Origin: Lewinellaceae bacterium
GTDB taxonomy: Bacteria; Bacteroidota; Bacteroidia; Chitinophagales; Saprospiraceae
Length of the DNA stretch: 64,000 bases
Direction of reading: 5' to 3'
Assembly (NCBI GenBank): GCA_020636155.1
Contig: JACJYM010000012.1
Location: 19,088 to 83,087 of the forward strand
Under the pieces are notes generated by a model. It ran no database searches. It was given only the letters and a program-made list of their open reading frames with translations, and was not told the origin of the DNA. A program made the translations under genes and the position numbers. Shown one piece after another: positions 1-9,300 of this stretch (positions are counted from its first letter, which is position 1; every line of letters begins with the position of its first letter).

Positions 1-537
1 TTCTCGACCACCGGCAAACCCAAAGGTTTTAAAACCCATAGATTCTAAAGCACAGTTGCCTGTAAGGATTAATAAATCTGCCCATGAAATTTTATTGCCA
101 TATTTTTGTTTTATTGGCCACAGCAAATGTCTTGCCTTGTCAAGGTTGGCATTGTCTGGCCAGCTATTAACAGGAGCAAATCGTTGATTACCTGTGTTTC
201 CACCTCCTCTTCCATCGCTGATTCTATAAGTTCCTGCACTATGCCAAGCCATTCTAATGAAAAGTGGACCATAATGCCCATAATCAGCAGGCCACCAATC
301 TTGAGAATCCGTCATTAAGTCGTATAAATCTTTCTTTACGGCCTCTAAATCCAAAGATTCGAACTCTTTTTTATAGTCGAAATCTTTGTTCATGGGGTTA
401 GATTTTTCTGAATGCTGGCGTAGGATATTTAAATTTAATCTATTGGGCCACCATTCTCTCAGGCTCGTTCCACCACCAGCAACTTCATTCGTCTGCCCTC
501 CATGGAAGGGACATTTGCTCATATTATTGTTTTCCAT
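1..537 (-). CDS. katG: catalase-peroxidase KatG, N-terminal part (runs off the window)
   Basis: Only the first 179 codons are present; the gene continues beyond position 1. The product is a bifunctional haem catalase-peroxidase that removes hydrogen peroxide. The translation begins MENNNMSKCPFHGGQTNEVA, typical of the family, and later contains RMAWHSAGTYR with the distal Arg-Trp-His catalytic set, followed by the family block around DGRGGGNTGNQRF. The ATG at 535-537 is the natural start. A Bacteroidota -7 element (TAATTTTG on the minus strand, 577-584) lies about 40 bases upstream, without a clear -33 partner. The gene is transcribed away from the tRNA at 755. The family call is secure; nothing can be said about the missing two thirds. 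Confidence 0.95.
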   Translation of the reverse strand, partial: MENNNMSKCPFHGGQTNEVAGGGTSLREWWPNRLNLNILRQHSEKSNPMNKDFDYKKEFESLDLEAVKKDLYDLMTDSQDWWPADYGHYGPLFIRMAWHSAGTYRISDGRGGGNTGNQRFAPVNSWPDNANLDKARHLLWPIKQKYGNKISWADLLILTGNCALESMGFKTFGFAGGRE

Positions 538-705
538 TGTGAATTATAATTTGTTTTTTCTAATTGTTGAACAATGCAAAATTAAGCATTTATTAATATT
601 GATAAAAATTATAAAATCAATAAAATGATTGATAGTATAGATAGTGCAATCTACATTTATTGATTGAGGTTGTTAAATTTTTACTATTGGTTCTTTTTCT
701 AAATG

Positions 706-737
706 TTTGTATCTTTAGAACTGAAATACTTACTTTG
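706..737 (+). promoter_or_regulatory. probable promoter of tRNA-Pro
   Basis: TTTG at 706-709 is followed after 20 bases by TTACTTTG at 730-737. This resembles the Bacteroidota consensus TTTG-N20-TAnnTTTG with one mismatch, and lies 17 bases upstream of the tRNA. Assignment is by pattern only. Confidence 0.45.
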
Positions 738-754
738 CATTTATTAAAGAATTT

Positions 755-832
<78 letters not shown>

Positions 833-999
833 TATTTTCCTATCCTGCCCACGATTCCCCCCAAGGGTCATTAAGCCTACGAATCGAATCTTAACAAATT
901 ATCAAATACACATCTTCACTTGCCTATCAATATCATCACCCTGTTTACGTAATCAATTGATAATCAACACTTTGAATTATTTAATATGATTAACAACTG

Positions 1000-3900
1000 C
1001 TACCTCACCAAAGTCACATCCCCATAAAGGGTGGTTGTTTCAGTGCCGTTTTTGTAGCGGGCGACATAGACATAGACCCCTGGGTTGAGGGAATTGTGGT
1101 TTTTAGCGCCATCCCAACTCGTTCTATTCGTGGTATTTGGATAATCATAGACCAAATTGCCCCATCGGTCAAAAACTTGTGCAGAAATGAGGGTTTGATT
1201 TTCGGGGTCTAGCTCAAATTCTAGTACGTCATTGTGTCCATCCTGATTTGGACTGAAGATGTTAGGGATTGTGGTCGTTGTCGTCGTGGTCTCTTTGACT
1301 TTTATTTGTGCGGTTAGATAATATTCGCAGCCATCGGTGTCGATGATTTGAGCTTGGACAGTGTCGTCTGCATCCGCCGTTATACTTATGCTCGTACATG
1401 GTTGGTCGAGGCATTCCCAATTATTGTTTGATTGCCAAGATATGTCTGCGATCTGACTTAAACCGTTGCTTTCTATACTTAACGTCACCACAGTTCCCTT
1501 ATCCACTTCTTGGTTTGCTGGTGCCAACTGGAAGTTCTGAATCGGTACTAAGTCTATGGTCACCGTGCCGAGATTCAAGATGCAATTAGGATTGATGATA
1601 TAGTCCACGTCGTAGCTGCCCTCGGGTAAGTTGCTGACGGTGTTGTTTTCGATGGCAATAGTTGTGCCATTGAGTTGAATTGCATAATTGTTCGGGTTTT
1701 CTCCTGTGAAAGTAATCGTGCCTTCGGTCTCGCCACAGTACAATGTCTCACCCATCACCTCCATATCGAGGGGCATGAGATCATCTATCGTGTAATTGGC
1801 TTTTCCAGTACAAAGATTGCCATCACTCACGAGTAGGCCATATTCTCCCGGACTGAGTTGGGTGAGGTGATTTCCGGTGTGGTCGCTGTTCTGCCAAGAG
1901 TAATTGTAAGGGTCAGTGCCGCCCGTCACGGTGACTTCTATCTCTGCGTCATCGGTGTCGAGACAACTCACAGGATAGATTATTCCATCTATCTCTATCG
2001 AATCAGGACTGCTGATTTCAACCCATTCTGTCGATAGGATATTGCCTGATGCATCTGTAATTTGGGCTTGGTAAGTTCCATCACATAGGGCGGTTCTATC
2101 CTCGTCTGTGTTGCCATCATTCCAAAGAATTCCATAGGGTTGCACTCCTCCCGCAATGGTGAGGTCAATGCTGCCTTCACAATAGCCGTAACATAAATTG
2201 TCGGTTTCTGAGTAGGCATAAATCAGGCTGTCACTGGCAAATTCCCAACTTTGGGTAGCTGTACAACCATTCGCATCGGTGACGGTGAGTAGGTAGATGC
2301 CAAAACCCAGATTGATCCGTAAGGAGTCCATGTTGCCATCATTCCAGCTGTAGGTATAACTCGGTGTACCGCCTGTGGCCTGCACCGATATTTCACCGCC
2401 CATACCAGTATCTTCGGGTTCTAGAATATTGAGAATGTCTATGATTAGTATCGGTGGGTTGGTGATTGTGACACTGTCTTGTTGAGTACAGCCATTGCCA
2501 TCGGTGACAGTGACTGCATACAGACCTTGTGCGAGATTTTGCCGTTCACTATCGGTGTTGCCATCGTTCCAAAGAATGAATACTGGGTCGGTGCCGCCTG
2601 TAATCATTAAGCTGATGCTGCCGTCATCGGCATCGTGACAACTGATGTCTGCCCAGTCAACTACTAGAGATATTGGGGTGATTGCGGGGATGTTGTAGTT
2701 TTCTATCAACTCACAGCCACGGTCATCGGTCAAGGTAATCGTATAATCTCCAGCAGGCAGGTTCGATATCGTGGCAGTTGTATCTCCCGTACTCCAACTG
2801 TAATGATGTAGTCCTGTGCCACCTGTGCTCGTAAGGCTGATTTGTGCAATTGGTTCACCTGAGCAATCGAGGCTGTCAATTTCTGCACTGAGACTTAAGG
2901 CTTCGGGTTCGGTAAGTTCGTATTCTGCGGTTTTGGTACATCCATAGAGGTCGGTGACGGTGACGTTGTATGTTCCTTTGGTAAGGTTGGTTTGGTCTTG
3001 GGTGGTACTGTTGTTGTTCCATTCATAGAAATAATTTCCTACTGGCAGGACGGATAGGTCTATGCTTCCTGTAGAGTCTCCGTGACAGTCGATGTCCTCA
3101 GTTGTAGCACTTAATTCATAAGCAGACAAGGTAACTATTTCTATTTCTTCTGTGGTGATACAATTATTCGCATCGGTGAGGGTGACAGAGTATGTACCTG
3201 TGGCGAGATTTGTCCTTAAGCTATCGGTCTCAGAATCATTCCAGTTGATGCTGTAAGGTTTTGTGCCTCCGGTGACGTGTAGGGTGATGGTCGCGATGCT
3301 ATCTCCTTCGCAGGGGTTGTCTTCTGTGTCGTAGTTCAGCATGAGGTTGCTGTCAGAGCTCACTACATAGTCGTAGGTATGCTCACAGCCGTGATCGTCG
3401 GTGATGGTGAGTCCATAGCTGCCTGCTCCTACGTTGGTGAGCATAGACGTGGTATCTGTCGTACTCCATAGTAGCTGATATGGCGCAGCGATGCTGTCCA
3501 CACTCAGGCTGATGCTGCCGTTATTCATTCCGCAGCTGGCTGAGAGTATATCGATGCTGAACATGGGTTCATCATAGAGTGAGACCCTAAAGCTGTCCTG
3601 AGCAGTGCATCCCACACTGTCGGTGACTTGCACATAAAATGTCCCGATACCCAGACTATCGACGACGGCTGTGCTGTCTCCTGTACTCCACGCATACTCG
3701 TAGGGTTCTATGCCTCCTGAGGCACTTAGAATGATGCCATTTTTGAGGGTGTCGCTGCATATCAGACTGTCGTAGTAGGAACTGATGGCGACATGGCTGC
3801 CTGGGTCAAATACCTCGATAATGCCCACGCCACTGGCTCCTGTGGCATCGGTCACGGTGTATCCATACGCTGCATTACACAGATTGGTGATGATGCTGTC

Positions 3901-5481
3901 GGCCTCGCTATTGCTCCAACTGATGGCATAAGGACTCTGTCCTCCGCTCACCATGAGCTGTATCTGACTGTCGCAAGTGTCAGCACAGGTACCGTAATCC
4001 ACCATATAGTCTATGTCAAGAAGTGACTCTATCTCAAAATTTATCAAGGTATCACACCCATTGGCATCAGTGACGAGAACCCAGCAAGGGCCTGGGCCGA
4101 CGTAGGTGTAATCTCCCGTCTCGTTATTGCACCACTCGTAATAATAGTCCGGTGTCCCATCGAAAGCCCCCACTTCCACATAAGTGAGTCCATCGCTGCC
4201 TATGACATCGATGAACAGACTCGCCACCAGGACTGGTGGCTGCGTGACCATGTAGCTGGTGCTACCGTAGCATCCCTTGCTGTCGGTCACGGTCAGGCCG
4301 TAGGTGCCCGGCTGGAGATTACTGATATCGGCATCGGTCTCGGTGCTTGACCATGCATAATCTAGAGGGATATTATTGCCAGGGGTAACGCTGCTCTCTA
4401 TCATCCCGTTGCCATCTCCGTGACATAGGATATTCGTCACGGTACCATCTACATCGAGTACCTCGGTCTCAAAAAACACATCGATGGGATATGGGGTCTC
4501 ACAGTGGTCACCATAGTCGATCATGACGGTATAGCTGCCCTGCATATCGGACGGTACTTCATAGTTGCTATCAGTCGCCCCCAGTATGGCGATGCCCTCG
4601 TAGTACCACTGATAGGTCGCTCCGCCCTCAGAAGGTACTTCTACGAAGACGCCTGAGGTACAGTCGCCATAGCTTGTTACGATGTTGAGAGGTAGGGTCT
4701 GATACTCACCTGTGATGTGGATGTCGTCGATGAAATGATAGCAATGTTCATAACCATTTGCGGCTACAAAATCACAACTGCCTCCAATGGCAATGGCTTG
4801 CGCCGGGCCATTGGCTATAAAACTCGTGGAAACATACACCCAACTGCTGTCCATCACACCGCTCACAGGAATGGTGGCCAAAATGTACCATCCTTGACCC
4901 ATATCATCTAAACAATCATCACCACTCGCAGGTAGGTTATCACAACTGTTATTTCCATAAAGATTAAACTCAAAATTCAACGGGGAGGCATAATAAAGAT
5001 TAGCAGGTGGTGCAATTAGGGTGTCATTAAATCCTATGTATAAACTGATACTATAATTAACCCCAGTAAGAAATGTTTGCCCTGTGCATGTTCCTACTGA
5101 TTCAAAAATATCCCCAGTATATATACCTACAGCACCACCACCAGAGGGAATGGGCAAGGGTACTTTTAAAGAAAATCCTAAAAATCCACAAGTGTTATAG
5201 TAATCTGCACCACCTAAATTTGAAGTTGCAGGAATCCATCCATCATTTAGGCAATCAATATCAACTTGATTTAGATTTGAAGTAGGAAGTTCAGGACAAC
5301 AAGAATATTCCTCAAAATCTCCAATAATTTCAGAACTGATAATCCCACAAATACAATCCTCCACATCATTGAGATCAATCAGACCATCTCCGTCATCATC
5401 AATACCGTTGTCGCAGATTTCTTGCGCATGCAGAGTAACAATAAAACCTACAAGTATAAATAGCGTAAAAAAGAATTTCAT
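1000..5481 (-). CDS. giant SprB-repeat cell-surface protein with type IX secretion C-terminal domain (copy A)
   Basis: The product has 1,493 residues and is predicted to be exported and held on the cell surface. Reading from the start: a signal peptide (1-20, ending LHAQ), a DNGIDDDGDGLIDLND acidic calcium-loop-like motif (about 24-39), a variable beta-rich region (about 45-265), an Ig-like segment (about 268-345), twelve SprB-type repeats of about 65 residues each closing with a motif like VTDxxGC (about 350-1170), a linker with a seven-threonine run, and a gliding-associated C-terminal domain (1405-1493) with IPNIFSPNQDGHNDVLEF, VFDRWGNLVYDY and a terminal GDVTLVR. Related domains occur in SprB-like gliding adhesins and are type IX secretion signals. 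It lies 49 bases downstream of the small secreted gene 5531-5881, probably in one operon. The family and export route are well supported; the ligand is unknown. Confidence 0.85.
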   Translation of the reverse strand: MKFFFTLFILVGFIVTLHAQEICDNGIDDDGDGLIDLNDVEDCICGIISSEIIGDFEEYSCCPELPTSNLNQVDIDCLNDGWIPATSNLGGADYYNTCGFLGFSLKVPLPIPSGGGAVGIYTGDIFESVGTCTGQTFLTGVNYSISLYIGFNDTLIAPPANLYYASPLNFEFNLYGNNSCDNLPASGDDCLDDMGQGWYILATIPVSGVMDSSWVYVSTSFIANGPAQAIAIGGSCDFVAANGYEHCYHFIDDIHITGEYQTLPLNIVTSYGDCTSGVFVEVPSEGGATYQWYYEGIAILGATDSNYEVPSDMQGSYTVMIDYGDHCETPYPIDVFFETEVLDVDGTVTNILCHGDGNGMIESSVTPGNNIPLDYAWSSTETDADISNLQPGTYGLTVTDSKGCYGSTSYMVTQPPVLVASLFIDVIGSDGLTYVEVGAFDGTPDYYYEWCNNETGDYTYVGPGPCWVLVTDANGCDTLINFEIESLLDIDYMVDYGTCADTCDSQIQLMVSGGQSPYAISWSNSEADSIITNLCNAAYGYTVTDATGASGVGIIEVFDPGSHVAISSYYDSLICSDTLKNGIILSASGGIEPYEYAWSTGDSTAVVDSLGIGTFYVQVTDSVGCTAQDSFRVSLYDEPMFSIDILSASCGMNNGSISLSVDSIAAPYQLLWSTTDTTSMLTNVGAGSYGLTITDDHGCEHTYDYVVSSDSNLMLNYDTEDNPCEGDSIATITLHVTGGTKPYSINWNDSETDSLRTNLATGTYSVTLTDANNCITTEEIEIVTLSAYELSATTEDIDCHGDSTGSIDLSVLPVGNYFYEWNNNSTTQDQTNLTKGTYNVTVTDLYGCTKTAEYELTEPEALSLSAEIDSLDCSGEPIAQISLTSTGGTGLHHYSWSTGDTTATISNLPAGDYTITLTDDRGCELIENYNIPAITPISLVVDWADISCHDADDGSISLMITGGTDPVFILWNDGNTDSERQNLAQGLYAVTVTDGNGCTQQDSVTITNPPILIIDILNILEPEDTGMGGEISVQATGGTPSYTYSWNDGNMDSLRINLGFGIYLLTVTDANGCTATQSWEFASDSLIYAYSETDNLCYGYCEGSIDLTIAGGVQPYGILWNDGNTDEDRTALCDGTYQAQITDASGNILSTEWVEISSPDSIEIDGIIYPVSCLDTDDAEIEVTVTGGTDPYNYSWQNSDHTGNHLTQLSPGEYGLLVSDGNLCTGKANYTIDDLMPLDMEVMGETLYCGETEGTITFTGENPNNYAIQLNGTTIAIENNTVSNLPEGSYDVDYIINPNCILNLGTVTIDLVPIQNFQLAPANQEVDKGTVVTLSIESNGLSQIADISWQSNNNWECLDQPCTSISITADADDTVQAQIIDTDGCEYYLTAQIKVKETTTTTTTIPNIFSPNQDGHNDVLEFELDPENQTLISAQVFDRWGNLVYDYPNTTNRTSWDGAKNHNSLNPGVYVYVARYKNGTETTTLYGDVTLVR

Positions 5482-5530
5482 GAGTATAAAAATTAGGGGA
5501 CTGATGTTAAAATAGCCCCCTGAATCTGGA

Positions 5531-5881
5531 TTAATTAATCGTCACGTCATAACAGCCCGACCACGTAGCCGTCAAGCCATTGGAAGAAGAAGATCCACAT
5601 CCGCTGTCACAGGATGACGACCCTTCTACGTCATAGGTAAAAGCATAACCAGTAGTTTCTGCCCGAACGACGGTCCAACCATTATTTAGCCCAAAAGGAA
5701 TAGTCCCTACATTGCCAGAAAGAATTGTAGTTGAACCACTAATATCACTGCAAGAGGAACCATTATTCCCAATAGCACCTACATTAATGTCATAGGGAGA
5801 AAGATTTCGAACAGTAAGATTTTGCCCATTCACCAAATAAGCAGCAAAACAAAAAACAAAAGAAAAAATTAACTTTTTCAT
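5531..5881 (-). CDS. small secreted cysteine-containing protein (copy A), function unknown
   Basis: This 116-residue protein has a clear signal peptide (MKKLIFSFVFCFAAYLVNGQ), leaving a mature part of about 96 residues rich in Ser, Gly, Asn and Thr with five cysteines, probably a beta-sandwich. It lacks the CHU_C-type sorting domain seen on its neighbour. The signal peptide is almost identical in DNA and protein to that of the paralog at 10894-11259. The mature sequences are largely different apart from NGLTATWxGC and a terminal VTI. It precedes the giant gene 1000-5481 and shares its promoter. I do not recognise a characterised family; a role as partner or co-secreted product of the giant surface protein is inference from gene pairing alone. 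Confidence 0.75.
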   Translation of the reverse strand: MKKLIFSFVFCFAAYLVNGQNLTVRNLSPYDINVGAIGNNGSSCSDISGSTTILSGNVGTIPFGLNNGWTVVRAETTGYAFTYDVEGSSSCDSGCGSSSSNGLTATWSGCYDVTIN

Positions 5882-5913
5882 AATCGAAAAATTTAAGAAG
5901 GTTTAAAAATGAC

Positions 5914-5970
5914 AACTTAGAAAGAAGCAACTAAAAAGAAGCAACTAAAAAGAAGCAACTAAAAAGAAGT
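5914..5970 (-). repeat. 14-bp tandem repeat in the mRNA leader (copy A)
   Basis: The plus strand shows one degenerate 15-base unit followed by AACTAAAAAGAAGC twice and a truncated 13-base unit. On the coding (minus) strand this is a C/T-rich repeat lying between the promoter (5981-6012) and the start codon (5881), so it is probably transcribed as part of the 5' leader. The same repeat with four units lies at the equivalent position in unit B. Confidence 0.85.
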
Positions 5971-5980
5971 CTGTCACTTA

Positions 5981-6012
5981 CAAATATAAGTCAAGAAAAT
6001 GCAAAAAACAAA
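5981..6012 (-). promoter_or_regulatory. Bacteroidota-type promoter of the unit A operon
   Basis: On the minus strand TTTG (6009-6012) is followed after exactly 20 bases by TATATTTG (5981-5988), a full match to the TTTG-N20-TAnnTTTG consensus. The equivalent position in unit B also has a -33 TTTG and 20-base spacing but a weaker -7 element. Confidence 0.65.
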
Positions 6013-6356
6013 TATTTTAACATTTAAAATATAAATAAATATTTAAATCATCACATTGCCGTATATCGCAATTTTAATTTTATAATATTCTGTAAGAAGA
6101 AATATTATTTTAATCCATTTTATTGACAAGAGGTAAATTTATTCTGGAAAAATCCACAATGTTATTCACTACTATAACAATTACCAAGTTCCTTTCAATT
6201 ATTAAAAATGCTCCTTCCAGCGGATCCTAAAGCCTACAAAACGAATCCTAACATATTACCAAATACACATCTTCACTTGTCTATCAATATCATGACCCTG
6301 TTTACGCAATCAATTGATAATCAATAATCTGAATTATTTAATAAGATGAACAATTT

Positions 6357-9300
6357 CTACCTCACCAAAGTCACATCCCCATAAAGGGTGGTTGTTTCAG
6401 TGCCGCTTTTGTAGCGGGCGACATACACATAGACCCCTGGGTTGAGGGATTTGTGGTTTTTAGTGCCATCCCAACTCGTGGTATTCGTGGAATTTGGATA
6501 ATCATAGACCAAGTTGCCCCATCGGTCAAAAACTTGTGCAGAAATGAGGGTTTGATTTTCGGGGTCTAGCTCAAATTCTAGTACGTCATTGTGTCCATCC
6601 TGATTTGGACTGAAGATGTTAGGGATTGTGGTCGTTGTCGTCGTGGTCTCTTTGACTTTTATTTGTGCGGTTAGATAATATTCGCAGCCATCGGTGTCGA
6701 TGATTTGAGCTTGGACAGTGTCGTCTGCATCCGCCGTTATACTTATGCTCGTACATGGTTGGTCGAGGCATTCCCAATTATTGTTTGATTGCCAAGATAT
6801 GTCTGCGATCTGACTTAAACCGTTGCTTTCTATACTTAACGTCACCACAGTTCCCTTATCCACTTCTTGGTTTGCTGGTGCCAACTGGAAGTTCTGAATC
6901 GGTACTAAGTCTATGGTCACCGTGCCGAGATTCAAGATGCAATTAGGATTGATGATATAGTCCACGTCGTAGCTGCCCTCGGGTAAGTTGCTGACGGTGT
7001 TGTTTTCGATGGCAATAGTTGTGCCATTGAGTTGAATTGCATAATTGTTCGGGTTTTCTCCTGTGAAAGTAATCGTGCCTTCGGTCTCGCCACAGTACAA
7101 AGTCTCACCCATCACCTCCATATCGAGGGGCATGAGGTCATCTATCGTGTAATTGGCTTTTCCAGTACAAAGATTGTCATCACTCACGATTAAGCCATAT
7201 TCCCCCGGACTGAGTTGGGTCAGGTGATTTCCGGTGTAGTCGCTGTTCTGCCAAGTGTAATTGTAAGGGTCGGTGCCGCCCGTCACGGTGACTTCTATCT
7301 CTGCGTCATCGGTGTCGAGACAACTCACAGGATAGATTATTCCTTTAATTTCTATCGAGTCGGGACTGCTGATTTCGACCCATTCTGACAATAGGATATT
7401 GCCTGATGCATCTGTTATTTGGGCTTGATAAGTTCCATCACATAGGGCGGTTCTGTCTTCGTCTGTGTTGCCATCATTCCAAAGAATTTCATAAGGTTGC
7501 ACCCCTCCCCCGATGGTCAGGTCAATGCTGCCTTCGCAATATCCGTAACATAAATTGTCGGTTTCTGAGTAGGCATAAATCAAGCTGTCACTGGCAAATT
7601 CCCAATTTTGGGTGACGGTGCAACCATTCGCATCGGTGACGGTGAGTAGGTAGATGCCAAAACCCAGATTCATACGCAGAGAGTCCGTGTTGCCATCATT
7701 CCAGCTGTAGGTATAGCTCGGTGTGCCGCCTATGGCCTGCACCGATATTTCACCGCCCATGCCAGTATCGTCGGGTTCTTGAATATTGAGAATGTCTATG
7801 ATTAGTGTCGGTGGATTGGTGATTGTGACACTGTCTTGTTGAGTACAGCCATTCGCATCGGTGACGGTAACTGTATAATGGCCTTGTGCGAGATTTTGCC
7901 GTTCACTACTGGTGTTGCCATCGTTCCAAAGAAAAGATACTGGGTCGGTGCCTCCTGTAATCATTAAGCTGATGCTGCCGTCATCGGCATCGTGACAACC
8001 GATGTCTGTCCAGTCAACTTCTAGGGATATTGGGGTAATGGCGGGGATGGTGTAATTTTTGATTAATTCACAGCCATGGTCATCGGTCAAGGTAATCGTA
8101 TAATCTCCAGCAGGCAGGTTCGATATCGTGGCAGTTGTGTCTCCCGTACTCCAACTGTAATGATGTAGTCCTGTGCCACCTGTGCTCGTAAGGCTGATTT
8201 GTGCAATTGGTTCACCAGAGCAATCGAGGCTGTCAATTTCTGCACTGAGACTTAAGGCTTCGGGTTCGGTGAGTTCGTATTCTGCGGTTTTGGTACATCC
8301 ATAGAGGTCGGTGACGGTGACGTTGTATGTTCCTTTGGTAAGGTTGGTTTGGTCTTGGGTGGTACTGCTGTTGTTCCATTCATAGAAATAATTTCCTACT
8401 GGCAGGACGGATAGGTCTATGCTTCCTGTAGAGTCTCCGTGACAGTCGATGTCCTCAGTCGTAGCACTTAATTCATAAGCGGATAAGGTGATGATTTCTA
8501 TTTCTTCTGTGGTGATACAGTTATTCGCATCGGTGAGGGTGACAGAGTATGTACCTGTGGCGAGATTTGTTCTTAAGCTATCCGTCTCAGAATCATTCCA
8601 GTTGATGCTGTAAGGTTTTGTGCCTCCGGTGACGTGCAGGGTGATGGTCGCGGTGCTATCTCCTTCGCAGGGGTTTTCTTCTTTGACGTAGTTCAGCATG
8701 AGGTTGCTGTCAGAGTTTACCGTATAGTCGTAGGTATGCTCACAGCCGTGACCGTCAGTGATGGTGAGGGCATAACTGCCTGCTCCTACATTGGTGATCA
8801 TAGACATAGTATCTGTCGTACTCCATAGTAGCTGATATGGCGCAGCGATGCTGTCCACACTCAGGCTGATGCTGCCGTTATTCATTCCGCAGCTGGCTGA
8901 GAGGATATCGACGCTGAACATGGGATCAACATAGAGTGAGACCCTAAAGCTATCCTGAGCCGTGCATCCCACACTGTCGGTGACTTGCACATAAAATGTC
9001 CCGATACCCAGACTATCGATGACCCCTGTGGTATCGCCAGTACTCCACGCATACTCGTAGGGTTCTATACCTCCAGAGGCACTTAGAATGATGCCATTCT
9101 TGAGGGTGTCGCTGCATATCAGACTGTCGTAGACGGCGCTGATGGCGACATGACTGCCCGGGTCATATACCTCGATAATCCCCACGCCACTGGCTCCGGT
9201 GGCATCGGTCACGGTGTATCCATAATCTGCATTACACAGATTGGTGATGATGCTGTCGGTCTCGCTATTACTCCAACTGATGGCATAAGGACTCTGTCCT

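Larger units (their letters stand above)
873..6112 (-). repeat. tandem duplication, unit A (leader + small secreted gene + giant SprB-repeat gene + 3' flank)
   Basis: This segment matches 6230-11490 in order and orientation with an offset of 5,357 bases at the 3' end and 5,378 at the small-gene start. Similarity begins in the 3' flank (AAGCCTAC at 873 and at 6230), runs through both genes, and ends upstream of the small-gene promoter near AAATATTATTTTA. Identity is very uneven: near perfect in the C-terminal part of the giant gene and in the small-gene leader and signal peptide, low in the mature small protein and the N-terminal 270 residues of the giant protein. Confidence 0.9.
5882..6356. 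other. intergenic region between the two duplicated units
   Basis: These 475 bases without a gene hold three things. 5882-6112 is the leader, 14-bp repeats and promoter of unit A. 6113-6229 is a 117-base spacer where I see no feature. 6230-6356 is the 3' flank of unit B, matching 873-999. No convincing hairpin terminator is visible after the giant gene of unit B. Confidence 0.7.
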
